Shown: positions 8,855 through 17,863, numbered from the stretch's first letter. The stretch: 64,000 nt of DNA from Deltaproteobacteria bacterium (GCA_029261835.1 JAJDAO010000083.1:51380-115379); one strand, 5' to 3'. Translations and numbers: made by a program. The notes: generated from the sequence alone by a model not told the origin.

Positions 8855-9673
8855 ATGCACGCAGCACGCAGCCCCGCCCAGTGGGACTGTTCACTCCCGC
8901 GCTTGCTGCTTTGGCTCGGCCTCTTTGCGGCGGCCTTCGGCTACGTCGAGGCAGCCGTGGCCCACTACCTGCGGCTTCACCTCTACCCGGGCGGCTTCGA
9001 CGACTCGATCGCGCTCGTGGTCGACCGACACACACTCGCTGTCGAGGCAGGCCGTGAGATCTGCACGCTCATCGTGCTCGCGGCGGCGGCGGCGCTCGGC
9101 CCGGGCCCGCTCGCCCGGCGCCTGGCGAGCTTCGTCTACGGCTTCGCGATCTGGGATCTCAGCTATTACGCCGCCCTGTGGCTCTTCGAGGGTTGGCCCA
9201 GCTCAGCCTGGGATTGGGATCTGCTCTTCCTGCTCCCGGTACCCTGGTTCGGGCCCGTGTGGGCGCCGATGCTGATTTCGCTGCTCGGCATCTGCGGCGC
9301 CGTGGCGCTTCACATCGCCTTCGCGCGGCGCGGCACGCTCGTCTTTCCGGGCAGCGCACTGCTGGCCATCAACGCGGCGCTGCTCGCCTGGGAGCTCTCG
9401 TTCACCGTCTACGCGCTGAGCGACGACGGCATGCGCAGACACTTTCCCGCCGAGTATCACTGGGAGCTGTTGGCGCTGGGCGCTGCGTTGGCGCTGGCCG
9501 GTGGCCTTCTCATCGCGCGGAGAAACCGGGCGCCGCGCGCCACGCGCGACGCAGAGCCAGAAAACCGAGCAGCGCCATCAGCGCCGCCAGGCCCGGCCCG
9601 ACCCGCACGGGCACAGCCGACGTCTCGGGCACGGCCGGGCTCCAGTAGTTGCCCGTCATCACCAGCATGCTGA
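8855..9673 (+). CDS. Integral membrane protein of unknown function
   Basis: 272 residues from ATG 8855. There are about six hydrophobic segments (for example LLLWLGLFAAAFGYVEAAVA, FGPVWAPMLISLLGICGAVA and LLALGAALALAGGLLIA), with conserved-looking aromatic and acidic residues in between (YVEAAVAHYLR, WDLSYYAALW). I do not recognise the family. The last about 50 residues are Pro/Ala/Arg rich and overlap the end of the opposite-strand GH8 gene by 164 bases, so the true C-terminus may have been near 9530, with the original stop lost. The start is also not supported by a clear ribosome binding site. Confidence 0.6.
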   Translation: MHAARSPAQWDCSLPRLLLWLGLFAAAFGYVEAAVAHYLRLHLYPGGFDDSIALVVDRHTLAVEAGREICTLIVLAAAAALGPGPLARRLASFVYGFAIWDLSYYAALWLFEGWPSSAWDWDLLFLLPVPWFGPVWAPMLISLLGICGAVALHIAFARRGTLVFPGSALLAINAALLAWELSFTVYALSDDGMRRHFPAEYHWELLALGAALALAGGLLIARRNRAPRATRDAEPENRAAPSAPPGPARPARAQPTSRARPGSSSCPSSPAC

Positions 9674-10844
9674 GCAGCGTGAGCGTGTCCTCGTAGTAGC
9701 CCTCTTGCGACAGCCGAACGGCTTCGTAGAGATCGTTGAGCCACTGCTGCTGTGTGGCGCTGGACATCGCGGCCACGCCGAGCGGCGCCGCGAAGGCGCT
9801 GGTGAAGTAGTTGCTGCCCGCTACGGGCGTGCCGTCGAGGCGGTAGCCCGCGCGGATGCGCGCGGGATCTGCCTCGGCCTCGGCCTCGATCCAGAGCGAG
9901 AGCCGCTGCACCTGCTCGCGCGACACAGCGTCATCGCCCACCAGCGCCGAGACACCGAGCCGCAGGGGGACGCGCGCGGAGTTGTAGTAGTAGAAGCCAT
10001 CGTTGGCACCCTCGAGAAAATTCGGCGATGCCGGCCGGGGCGTCGGGTCCGTGGCCGAGACCGGCTCGAGAAAGTCCGGCACCAGGCCCGTACTGGGCGC
10101 GTAGCTCTGCTGAATGAAATCGATCGTCCAGCTCGCCGCCGCCCGCGCATCGAGCCAAGCGCCCGCGTCTCGCGCCTGCGCGAAGGCGAGGAAGTGATCC
10201 GGCAGAAAGTCGGAGGTGCGCGGTGTGAGCTGGGAGTACGTGCTGCCATCGGGCTGCACCCAGTCGCCGAGCAAGGGCAGCCGGCTCTGCGGCCCGAGTT
10301 CGGACGACAGCATGCCCGCCAACAGCGCGCTCGCCTCGGCGCCGTAGTCGAAGCGGCCGCCTGCCCCCCACTGCTGCTCGGCCATCAGCAGCGCGTAGGC
10401 GATGTCCGCATCGCCGTCGAAGGCGCTGTCGTTGCCGCGCCGCTCGGGAATCTCGTCGGCCTCCACCCACCAGTCCATCAGGCGGGCGTCGATCTCGCTG
10501 GGGTGATCCTTCGCGAATTCCAGCAGACCGTCGAAGATCGTGCGCGCGGCGGCGTCGTGCCCGGCCATGAGAACGCTGATCACCATGCCGTAGCCCTGCC
10601 CCTCCGAGACCGTCGCCGCCTCGGGCGGCGTGTCCCACCGCACGCGATAGCGAGGGTGGCCGTCGGGCTCGCTCCCCGCCGCGCTCAGGAAGTGCAGCTT
10701 CCAGGCCTCGTAGAGCAAGCGAACGTCGTCATCTTGCTGGCTCTGGCTGCGGTGGCTGGGGCGCAGTGAGCCGGCCGCGTAGCTGACGTGCTGCGGAAAA
10801 GGCCGCTGCGGCGGGGCGCCCGAGGCCAGGCCCGGGCACAGCAC
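9510..10844 (-). CDS. Glycoside hydrolase family 8 protein with C-terminal sorting-like tail
   Basis: Predicted endo-acting glucanase. GH8 hallmarks are visible: EGQGYGMVISVLMAGHD with the catalytic acid Glu, and DSAFDGDADIAYALLMA with the second catalytic acidic group. The end has VPVRVGPGLAALMALLGF followed by an Arg-rich tail, which looks like an exosortase/PEP-CTERM or IPTL-type sorting segment. GTG 10844 is the first start in the open frame I would accept, but the frame continues upstream and encodes a hydrophobic stretch (FLLSPLVLLVL) that fits a signal peptide, so the true start may overlap the end of the DUF4056-like gene. Probably exported and surface-attached. Confidence 0.8.
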   Translation of the reverse strand: MLCPGLASGAPPQRPFPQHVSYAAGSLRPSHRSQSQQDDDVRLLYEAWKLHFLSAAGSEPDGHPRYRVRWDTPPEAATVSEGQGYGMVISVLMAGHDAAARTIFDGLLEFAKDHPSEIDARLMDWWVEADEIPERRGNDSAFDGDADIAYALLMAEQQWGAGGRFDYGAEASALLAGMLSSELGPQSRLPLLGDWVQPDGSTYSQLTPRTSDFLPDHFLAFAQARDAGAWLDARAAASWTIDFIQQSYAPSTGLVPDFLEPVSATDPTPRPASPNFLEGANDGFYYYNSARVPLRLGVSALVGDDAVSREQVQRLSLWIEAEAEADPARIRAGYRLDGTPVAGSNYFTSAFAAPLGVAAMSSATQQQWLNDLYEAVRLSQEGYYEDTLTLLSMLVMTGNYWSPAVPETSAVPVRVGPGLAALMALLGFLALRRAWRAAPGFSAR

Positions 10845-10888
10845 GAGCAGGACGAGCGGGGATAGGAGAAAGCGGACGGCGGCCGTTT

Positions 10889-12139
10889 TCAGTCCGGCCG
10901 GTCGGCGCGCTGTCCGAACTCCGCGCGGTTCTGCGCGCGAATGCCCTCGAGCAGCACCGGGAAGTCGTCCTGGTTGACGGGACGTCCCAGCGATCTAAAG
11001 ATCGGCTGCTTCGACAGACGGCGGTCCACCGTGATCTCGAGCGTGAGTAGCTCGCCGAATGCGACATCGCCGAACGAGAACGGGATCCGCATCACCTCGG
11101 AGCGGGGATTCTCGCCGCACTGCTTCGTGAGACTTGCCCGCAGCTCGGGCGACACCAGCCGATCGGGCAGCAGCCAGGGCTCGAGCTCGGTGTCGGTGTC
11201 CATGTAGCGCCGTCGCACGAGACCCTTCGCAGGCAGGCGCTCGTCCGAGTCCCACCACACATGGTCGACGGCCTGCACCGCCTGGCGACCGACGTCCTTG
11301 GGCACGGCGCCGAGTCGGCGCAGCTCCTGCTTCATGCGCTTGTCGATGTGACGGTTGTAGATCTTCTCGCTCGCCAGGTTGCGGCGAATGTCGAGGTCGT
11401 CGAGCAGCCGCAGCCCGACGGCGTTCGAGTACATGTCCTCGGGTGAGAAGCCCGAGACGACCTCGGGATAGAGCGCCAGGATCGACCAGCCGTACCACTG
11501 CGCGTATTCGTGCCAGGCCATCACCTGGTGGGCCATCCACTGCGCCAGCGAGATGATCACGCGCTCGCGCCCGTGCTGCTCGATCAGCTCGGCGGGCACG
11601 GGCCGGAGCGTCACGACACGATCTCCGCCCTCATCCCCCAGCTCGAGCACGCTGCCCTCTTCCAGGTGGCGGTCGAACTCCGAGATGAAGAAGGCGGCCC
11701 AGTCCACCGTCTCGCGAACGTGCGCGGTGTCGATGAAGCCGCCGTGGCAGGTGTACATCAGGCCGTTGTGCTCGCCCTTCGGAAACGCATTCTTGCGCCG
11801 GTCGTCGATGGCCGCCGTGGCACCGTCGTAGCGATGCGGACCGAGCTCATCGACGTTCAGCACGCGGCCTACCTTGAGCCAAGGCAGTGTCATCTTGCCG
11901 AGCTTGACCCGCAGGTCGGTTCCGAAGGCGCAGCACCAACGGAGCTTCTTACGGACGGGGATGGAGGGGATGTCCATCAGGACGTCGTCCAGATCCCCCG
12001 GAGCCGACACGGAGGCATCCTGCAGCACGACTGCGTCCATCGCCCCGGACCGCTGCGCGGGATACCACTTACCCGGACCAATGCAGCCGGACACGGCAAG
12101 TGCGACGAGGCCAACCAGGGCGATCGAGGAGATTCTCAC
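10889..12139 (-). CDS. DUF4056-like lipoprotein
   Basis: 416 residues from GTG 12139, chosen because it begins a lipoprotein signal ending in AVSGC; the frame is open to 12412 without protein-like sequence. Recognisable blocks are CCAFGTDLRVKLG, LGPHRY, NGLMYTCHGGFIDTAHVRE and FSPEDMYSNAVGLRLLDDL, which match my memory of DUF4056 proteins. It has no assigned biochemical role. It lies directly upstream of the GH8 gene on the same strand, so the two may be co-transcribed envelope functions. Confidence 0.72.
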   Translation of the reverse strand: MRISSIALVGLVALAVSGCIGPGKWYPAQRSGAMDAVVLQDASVSAPGDLDDVLMDIPSIPVRKKLRWCCAFGTDLRVKLGKMTLPWLKVGRVLNVDELGPHRYDGATAAIDDRRKNAFPKGEHNGLMYTCHGGFIDTAHVRETVDWAAFFISEFDRHLEEGSVLELGDEGGDRVVTLRPVPAELIEQHGRERVIISLAQWMAHQVMAWHEYAQWYGWSILALYPEVVSGFSPEDMYSNAVGLRLLDDLDIRRNLASEKIYNRHIDKRMKQELRRLGAVPKDVGRQAVQAVDHVWWDSDERLPAKGLVRRRYMDTDTELEPWLLPDRLVSPELRASLTKQCGENPRSEVMRIPFSFGDVAFGELLTLEITVDRRLSKQPIFRSLGRPVNQDDFPVLLEGIRAQNRAEFGQRADRPD

Positions 12140-12535
12140 AAGCCGGATATTAGTCCTCTCCCCGAAGGATGAAAGACGTCGATTCGTGGCGATCGAGCAT
12201 TCTTGCGACCGCCATGCCGCCACAGGGGCAACATGACGGCCCGCCCACGGGCCCGGGTGCCCCCTGGGCGCGGGCGGGGGAGAGGGGGAAATACACCACC
12301 GGCCGGCCTCGCTTCGGCCGCGGAGCCAGCGCCTGTCGACCGGCCCGCGGGCTTCTCGGCTTCTCGGCCGCGCCTTGGCCAACGCCTGTCGAATACCGCA
12401 GGTGCAGTTCAATACGAACCAGAACAGCCGATCACTATGTTAGTCTCACAGCTATTCAGTTGTGTGTATTTGATATGCCCTGGTTGCCTGTTCGATTCGC
12501 CGACTCATCCGGCGATCAGATCCCGAGGAGCCACC
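12140..12535. other. Divergent intergenic region
   Basis: Separates the divergent DUF4056-like gene and the lipoprotein gene at 12536. It contains a locally AT-rich stretch around 12435-12480, in contrast to the GC-rich surroundings, where the promoter of the rightward gene probably lies. No gene or RNA could be recognised. Confidence 0.4.
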
Positions 12536-13834
12536 TTGACGTCGCGCATCGACCTCGCCGCAATCGCACTCGCTCTGGCGAGCACGCTCGCGCTGTCGGT
12601 CGCATGTGGCCCCGCCGCTGAGCCCGAACTGTCGGCATCGGGCATTCCCGCCGGATTCGTGGGCTCTGCTCAAACCGGCGCCGGCCACGTCGATCCGGAG
12701 CTGGGTCTGGTCTCGAGCGACCCGCCGCCTCCGGCGCCCGCGAGCATTGTCGACCCCATGGATCCGTGGTCTTCTCTCGGCGTCTTGACCGGTGGCTACC
12801 GTCTGTCGGTCGAGCGCATCGAGAACGATTGCCGCTCCGGGCCTGATGTTCCCGCTAGGCGAACCTCCTCCGCATCGTACGGGATCACGCTGACTCAGCG
12901 CGGCAGCAGTCTGGCCTTCGAGCTGGGCGAAGGTGTCGTATTCGCCGAGTGGGATCCGGCCTCCGGGAGGTTGCAGAACGTCGAGCGTGTGGGCGCCGAG
13001 GGCGTCACGAGCTATCTCGACGGCTTCGCAGTCACGCTGCGCGACGAGACCACGGAGGGAACCGTGATCTCCGGGGAGAGTGCTTGGCGCTTCAAGCACG
13101 AGGGCCGCATGGATGAGGACTACCCGGACGAGTTCTACGCGTCGGGCGAAGAGTGCTTCGGCCGGACACGCTGGCGAGCGGAGCGCTTCCAGGCGGCCCC
13201 GAACGCAACCCCGCGTGATCTCCAGATCGTCCTGCGCTGGCCGGTGGAGAGCGGAGCCGATCTGGATCTCACCATCGAGCCCAACGGATACGCGGATTGG
13301 CGTAGGGAACTTGCTCAGGTGGACTTCAGCGATGGGCTGTCTGGCTGTTATCAGCTCCACGCATCAGGAACCGCGGTCGCTGATGCCGCCTCCGCGCCGA
13401 ACCCGTTTGACGACTTCGTTGCCGATCTCGGGGAAACGACCTTGCCCTACCACGAGGAGGTCATCCGCTGTCGCTACGCCGACTACGGTTGGTGGTATTT
13501 CCAGGTCACCAACTGGAGCCAGAGCGAGACGGTGGACTATGAACTCGAGGTCTTCTGGGGCCCGCGTGTCAACACCACGCGGCGTGGCGAGCGAAGCTTC
13601 GGCGCCCAGCCGGAAACGGCCGCCCCCCTCACTCGAAACCAAATGAGCTTCAAGCTGCTGCCGCCGCCCCGACCGGGGGGCAATGCCAGCGGGACGGTTA
13701 CCGTGGGGATCATCGGAGTCGTTCTCCACCCCACGCGTCCCCTCGGCCCTGTCACCGGCACCTTCCTCGAGTTCAACAAGGCCGCCTACGAGGGCCTTTC
13801 CTACGACGCCTTCCTCTCGGCGCTCGGTCTCTAG
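12536..13834 (+). CDS. Secreted lipoprotein of unknown function
   Basis: 432 residues from TTG 12536, chosen because a GAGGAG site sits just upstream and the product then begins with a lipoprotein signal (LALSVAC). The frame is open from 12203 but that part has no protein character. The mature protein is acidic with several Cys residues and looks beta-rich. A stretch VLRWPVESGADLDLTIEPNG resembles the DLDL(T/S)V pattern seen in pre-peptidase and DUF2135-type beta-sandwich domains, but this is weak. It ends 74 bases before the TetR gene. Function unknown. Confidence 0.68.
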   Translation: MTSRIDLAAIALALASTLALSVACGPAAEPELSASGIPAGFVGSAQTGAGHVDPELGLVSSDPPPPAPASIVDPMDPWSSLGVLTGGYRLSVERIENDCRSGPDVPARRTSSASYGITLTQRGSSLAFELGEGVVFAEWDPASGRLQNVERVGAEGVTSYLDGFAVTLRDETTEGTVISGESAWRFKHEGRMDEDYPDEFYASGEECFGRTRWRAERFQAAPNATPRDLQIVLRWPVESGADLDLTIEPNGYADWRRELAQVDFSDGLSGCYQLHASGTAVADAASAPNPFDDFVADLGETTLPYHEEVIRCRYADYGWWYFQVTNWSQSETVDYELEVFWGPRVNTTRRGERSFGAQPETAAPLTRNQMSFKLLPPPRPGGNASGTVTVGIIGVVLHPTRPLGPVTGTFLEFNKAAYEGLSYDAFLSALGL

Positions 13835-13873
13835 CCGAGCTCAGCGTCTGCCTGCCCATTCGCACGATTGCCA

Positions 13874-13902
13874 TTGACAACTTACTTAGTGATAAGTAAT
13901 TT
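13874..13902 (+). promoter_or_regulatory. Promoter of the TetR gene with overlapping operator
   Basis: TTGACA at 13874-13879 is followed, 17 bases later, by TAATTT at 13897-13902. The spacer is occupied by the inverted repeat TTACTTA-GTGA-TAAGTAA (13882-13899). The repeat covers the core promoter, which fits autorepression by the TetR protein encoded immediately downstream. Confidence 0.72.
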
Positions 13903-13908
13903 ACCGCC

Positions 13909-14484
13909 ATGCCGCGCCTGTCGAACCCCAAAGAGAGAATCATCGAGCTCGCGCTGTCGCTGCTCGAGCGACGCGGCTTTGGTGGCTTCAGCTATCGGCA
14001 TCTGTCCGAGGCGCTGGGCATCAAGCCTGCGGCCGTTCACTATCACTTCCCCAGCAAGGCCGATCTCGGCGTCGCCCTCGCCGCTGACCTGCGCCGTGGC
14101 TTCGAGAAGTGGGCGGCGCAGACCGACGCCCGCCTGGCCAGCCCACGCGAGCGTCTCGATGCATTCTTCGAGATGCACACACGCTTTCTCCGCGACGAGG
14201 TCGCCTCGCCCTTCGGCGTACTCGAGGCCGAGTACGGTTCCCTGCCGGATGGCATGCGCCAGGAGGTGCGCTCGCTCGCCAGCGAGATCCATGCCTGGCT
14301 GGCCCGCACCCTGCGCCAGGGGCTCGACGCCGGCGAGTTCGGCTTCAGCGGAAACGCCGACGATCAGGCGATCGTGCTCGGCGCCACCGTACAGGGCGCG
14401 CTCCACATGGCTCGCGCCTTCGGCCCCGGGCACTACCACGCCGCCATCGCTCAGCTAAAGAGGCTCATCGAACCGTCGGCTTGA
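13909..14484 (+). CDS. TetR/AcrR family transcriptional regulator
   Basis: 191 residues. The N-terminal 50 residues form the TetR helix-turn-helix (IIELALSLLERRGFGGFSYR, LSEALGIKPAAVHYHFPSKADL), and the remainder is a helical ligand-binding and dimerisation domain. An operator-like inverted repeat lies in its own promoter and again in front of the next two genes (14530-14547), so it probably represses itself and that unit. ATG 13909 is the natural start. The effector molecule is unknown; the target gene content (small SRPBCC-like protein, alpha/beta hydrolase) suggests a hydrophobic metabolite. Confidence 0.9.
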   Translation: MPRLSNPKERIIELALSLLERRGFGGFSYRHLSEALGIKPAAVHYHFPSKADLGVALAADLRRGFEKWAAQTDARLASPRERLDAFFEMHTRFLRDEVASPFGVLEAEYGSLPDGMRQEVRSLASEIHAWLARTLRQGLDAGEFGFSGNADDQAIVLGATVQGALHMARAFGPGHYHAAIAQLKRLIEPSA

Positions 14485-14529
14485 GGCGGCCGGCGGCTTG
14501 GCCATTGGGAGAGTCCTCGCCGCAATAAC

Positions 14530-14547
14530 TTACTTATGTATAAGTAA
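14530..14547 (+). promoter_or_regulatory. Second TetR operator, upstream of the target unit
   Basis: Perfect inverted repeat TTACTTA-TGTA-TAAGTAA, with arms identical to those in the TetR promoter and only the 4-base spacer changed. It lies 16 bases before ATG 14564 and 46 bases after the TetR stop, so the downstream unit is likely controlled separately by the same regulator. Confidence 0.78.
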
Positions 14548-14563
14548 TCAAAGGAGCACTGTC

Positions 14564-15088
14564 ATGACTGATACCAAAGCCGTACGAAGAACAGGCAGAC
14601 ACGAGGAGGTCATCAATGCCTCCATGAAGAGCCTCTTCGAGCTGGCCTGCCCGGTGGAGGAGTACAAATGGATCGATGGCTGGGACTTCGAGATGGTCTA
14701 CTCAGAGTGCGGCGCCATGGAGAAGCACTGCGTCTTCACCGAGCGCATTACCGGCGCCTTTCTCTTCGCCAGCCCAGGCCTCGAGACGACATGGATCGTC
14801 ACCGACCACGACTTGGATAGAAGCGTGCTTCGCGCCGTTCTCGTCATCGGCGATCGTGCAGCGGGTATGTTCGAAGTAGACGGGCACGACCAAGACGACG
14901 CCTCGGCGAAGGTCGTGTGGCAGTGCACGCTTACCGGACGCAGCGAAGAGGGCAATCGGGCGCTGGCCGCACTCGAGCCGGGTCGCATCGATACCATGCT
15001 CGGCGTGCTCGGAAAGTCATTCAAGCACTACGGTGAGAAGGGCGAGAAGCTGCCGGCCGTCGATGCGCTCGAGCAAGCGCTCGCATGA
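14564..15088 (+). CDS. Hypothetical protein, possible SRPBCC-like fold
   Basis: 174 residues from ATG 14564, preceded by AAAGGAG. There is no signal peptide. The pattern of short beta-strand-like stretches (WDFEMVYSECG, GLETTWIVTDHDL, SAKVVWQCTLTGRSEEGNRA) and a long C-terminal helix resembles the START/SRPBCC ligand-binding fold, but I do not recognise a named family. It is the first gene of a unit behind a TetR operator, followed after 43 bases by an alpha/beta hydrolase, so the two probably act on the compound sensed by the regulator. Confidence 0.7.
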   Translation: MTDTKAVRRTGRHEEVINASMKSLFELACPVEEYKWIDGWDFEMVYSECGAMEKHCVFTERITGAFLFASPGLETTWIVTDHDLDRSVLRAVLVIGDRAAGMFEVDGHDQDDASAKVVWQCTLTGRSEEGNRALAALEPGRIDTMLGVLGKSFKHYGEKGEKLPAVDALEQALA

Positions 15089-15131
15089 CCGAACATTTCT
15101 GCTCTGAGCGAAGAGTTCCTGGAGCGAGGCG

Positions 15132-15947
15132 ATGAAAGTAGTAGCCAACGGCATAGAAATGCGCTGCGCAATGTCGGGAGACGGTGAATGTCTGGTGCTC
15201 ATTCACGGCTTCGGTGAGAACCTGAACGTATGGTACTGGCAGCTGCCCGCGCTCGCTGGTCGATACCGCGTCCTCACCTACGACGTGCGAGGCTTCGGCC
15301 AGACGAGCATGGGCAAGGGCCCGTACTCGGTGGCCCTGCTTGCCCAAGACCTCAGTGAGCTGCTGAAGACCTTGAAGATCGATTCGGCATGCGTGCTGGG
15401 CTTCTCGATGGGAGGCAGGATCGCCCTCGAGTTTGCGCTCAGATATCCACGATCCGTCGAGCGCTTGATACTCGCGAACACCGGCGTGGAGACTTCCGCG
15501 AGACCTGAAATGACAAGGCATCGGGAGGTCATGACAGGCCTCCTCCAGCAGGGCGATATCGAGGTGATATCGAGGGTGATGGCCAAGGGCTCCTTCTCAC
15601 CTGGCTTCGCCGAGCGTGACCCCACAACGCTTCAGCGCTGCATGGACATCAGAAGGCAGAGCGATCCGGCGAAGTACCTCAGCATCATGAAGGCAGTCGA
15701 CGAGGCACTGGACGCGCCTGTGGATCTGACTCGCCTCGCGTGTCCCGTCCTGCTGATCGCCGGAGAGAACGATGCTCTGATGGGCAAGGCAATGGCCGAG
15801 AGCATGAAGGCGGCCATCGACGGCGCCGAGTTGAAGCTTCTCCCCACCGGTCACGCTTCCGCCATGGAAGCACCCGATTCGTTCAATCAGGCAGTGCTGG
15901 ATTTCATGGACGAAGTCGGGGGGAGTGAGCCGAGAGCTGGATCATAG
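15132..15947 (+). CDS. Alpha/beta hydrolase
   Basis: 271 residues. It shows the oxyanion-hole HGFGEN near residue 25, DVRGFGQTS at about 51, the nucleophile elbow GFSMGG with Ser92, an acid in AGENDAL near 218 and the catalytic His in TGHAS near 245. The compact cap fits esterase/lactonase or haloperoxidase-like hydrolases. A GGAGCGAGG-type site precedes ATG 15132. It is the second gene of the TetR-controlled unit. Its stop overlaps by 6 bases the convergent PNPOx-like gene. The substrate is unknown. Confidence 0.87.
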   Translation: MKVVANGIEMRCAMSGDGECLVLIHGFGENLNVWYWQLPALAGRYRVLTYDVRGFGQTSMGKGPYSVALLAQDLSELLKTLKIDSACVLGFSMGGRIALEFALRYPRSVERLILANTGVETSARPEMTRHREVMTGLLQQGDIEVISRVMAKGSFSPGFAERDPTTLQRCMDIRRQSDPAKYLSIMKAVDEALDAPVDLTRLACPVLLIAGENDALMGKAMAESMKAAIDGAELKLLPTGHASAMEAPDSFNQAVLDFMDEVGGSEPRAGS

Positions 15948-16445
15948 GGGCGTGTAGAGGGCCAGCACGCGATCGCCGGATGCAAATCCGTCGTGCATCT
16001 TCTGATCCCACTTGGGAAACTCCTTGGGATACTTGCGCGTGAAGTCCTTCATCAGGCGGTCGAAGAGGCCCCGGTCCTTCGAGAGCACAGCCTTGGCGTC
16101 GAAATGGGGAGCTTTGCGAAACGTCTCGTTGCTGCCGATGATGCGGTCCCGGCGGCCGTGGTCCCCCGCCCAGATTCGCGCCTTGTCGAGCCCCTTCGAG
16201 ACCGCGGAGGCACGCCAGCGTTTCGGGGCCGTGATCACCACCACCTTCTCATCCAGCCAGCTGAACCAGATTTCGCCGTGACATTTGCTCTCGCTTCCAT
16301 CGGAGCGAAGCGGAGAAATGTAGGCCAGCCCACTGGACTCGAGTGCGGCGAGGGCCTCCCGCGTCAGTGCGTACGAGAATCTGGGGAGGGACGGCACGAG
16401 GGCGGTCACGGTGGCGATCTGCGCAAAGCGGCGGCGTGTCAGCAT
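15942..16445 (-). CDS. Tat-exported pyridoxamine-phosphate-oxidase-like (FMN split-barrel) protein
   Basis: 167 residues. The N-terminus MLTRRRFAQIATVTALV is a twin-arginine signal, so the protein is probably folded with a cofactor before export. The middle (YISPLRSDGSESKCHGEIWF, VVVITAPKRWRASAV) matches the split-barrel pattern of pyridoxamine 5'-phosphate oxidase-like flavin-binding proteins. Substrate and cofactor (FMN or F420) cannot be decided. It may be transcribed from the epimerase side, which lies upstream on the same strand with 67 bases between. Confidence 0.62.
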   Translation of the reverse strand: MLTRRRFAQIATVTALVPSLPRFSYALTREALAALESSGLAYISPLRSDGSESKCHGEIWFSWLDEKVVVITAPKRWRASAVSKGLDKARIWAGDHGRRDRIIGSNETFRKAPHFDAKAVLSKDRGLFDRLMKDFTRKYPKEFPKWDQKMHDGFASGDRVLALYTPL

Positions 16446-16512
16446 TCGCTCAGGCTAGCAGGTTGGAAGCGGAGCGTTGAAGCAACTCGGCGGAGAGCGG
16501 CCCAGCAGGCTG

Positions 16513-17511
16513 CTAGCGGCGCCCTCTGCGAAGCCGCTCCCGAAACCAGCGACCGGCTTCGACAACCGCCTCCTCGGCGGGACGGGGCCGCCAGTGCAGC
16601 TCCTGCCGGGCCTTGCTGCTATCGAAATCCTGCGGGTCATGGGTCAGGCGCAAGCTCTCGACCGTGATCGGCGTCTCGCGGCCCAGCAGCGCGGCGAATC
16701 GCTGGGCCAGCCAGCAGCCGGCGTACATCAGCCACATGGGCGCCTTGAACAGAGGGCGTCGCAGGCCGGCGCCGCGCATGGCGTGCTGGAAGAGGTCTTT
16801 CAGCGAGAGCGTGCTCTCCGCAATGAGATAGCGCTCCGCAACGCGCCCGTGCCGCTCCGCCAGCAACATCGCGTCCGCCGCGTCTCGGATGCCGACGACG
16901 CTGAATCTCGCATCCCAATAGCAGGGCAGCCATCCCCTGAGAACGAGTCCAAGCATCCAGCCGTGTGGCGTCGGCTGCAGATCCTCGGCGCCATAGGTCA
17001 TTGCGACATTGCACGCGACGCCGGGGAGGCCGCGCCGGCAGTACTCCATGAAGATCTCTTCTGCGCGCACGCGAATACGCACGTAGTCCGGCGCACGCTC
17101 CGGCCAGTTGAAGGCATCGCGTTCTGTCGCGACCCCCGATGGATTTGCGCCCAACGTCATGAAGGTGCTGGTGTAGACGAAGCGCTCCAGGCCGATCTCC
17201 ATGGCTGCGTCCAGTGTGCTCTTGAGGCCCTCGATATTCGTCTCTTCCAGCGGCGTGGCATCCTTCAGCCAAGAGCGTGTGTCGACCACGCAGTAGTAGA
17301 CGACCGAACATCCCTCCATCGCCTCACGAACCGAGGCCGCATCGCGCACGTCGCCAACGGCCTGCTCGAGCCGAAGGTCGGCGATCGCCGAGGTATTGCT
17401 GGTGGGGCGCACGAGGAGGCGAACCGCCCGCCCCTCGGCGACCAGCGCCTTCACGACGTGGCTACCGAGGAAACCACTGGCTCCCATTACCAGTACTTTG
17501 CCCTCGCTCAT
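16513..17511 (-). CDS. NAD(P)-dependent sugar epimerase/dehydratase, HpnA-like
   Basis: 332 residues from ATG 17511, preceded by AAGGGG; the frame runs on to 17592 without support. Extended SDR fold with VLVMGASGFLGSHVVKAL, RLLVRPTSN and GDVRDAASVREAMEGC, the layout of hopanoid-associated sugar epimerases. The expected YxxxK catalytic pair appears as Tyr-Val-Arg-Ile-Arg (APDYVRIRVRAEE), so the Lys seems replaced by Arg. That may mean altered or lost oxidoreductase chemistry. No other hopanoid genes are adjacent, so the pathway role is uncertain. Confidence 0.78.
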   Translation of the reverse strand: MSEGKVLVMGASGFLGSHVVKALVAEGRAVRLLVRPTSNTSAIADLRLEQAVGDVRDAASVREAMEGCSVVYYCVVDTRSWLKDATPLEETNIEGLKSTLDAAMEIGLERFVYTSTFMTLGANPSGVATERDAFNWPERAPDYVRIRVRAEEIFMEYCRRGLPGVACNVAMTYGAEDLQPTPHGWMLGLVLRGWLPCYWDARFSVVGIRDAADAMLLAERHGRVAERYLIAESTLSLKDLFQHAMRGAGLRRPLFKAPMWLMYAGCWLAQRFAALLGRETPITVESLRLTHDPQDFDSSKARQELHWRPRPAEEAVVEAGRWFRERLRRGRR

Positions 17512-17863
17512 CTGCACCCCTTCCCCGCCGCCCCCTGCCGGGCCGGCCGCGGAGCATAGTGCGATGCCACCGCTCGCGCCTAGAGCCTGCATGAGTTCCC
17601 GGAATCAGCAGCAGAGATCAACGGCGGGCGACGGCTTCTGGTCCGCCCGGCGGCGACGGCCAATATGGGCCCTTCGCCTGATGGAGGCGGCTCGATTCAC
17701 CACCGATACGTAATGCATTTCGCTGGCTGCATACGAGAGCCGTCCCGTCCGCTGTCCCGATACCGCTGAACACGCCAACCGCGAGCCCGCTCGGAGACCC
17801 GTTCTGCAAGAGCAAGCGCCCAACCGGCATCAAGAGGCCGCCTCGGAGAAGCCCCCTGCCAAC
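17512..17863. other. Divergent intergenic region
   Basis: Holds the promoters of the epimerase (leftward) and the GGDEF/EAL gene (rightward). No gene or RNA is visible. No clear ribosome binding site precedes GTG 17864. Confidence 0.35.
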
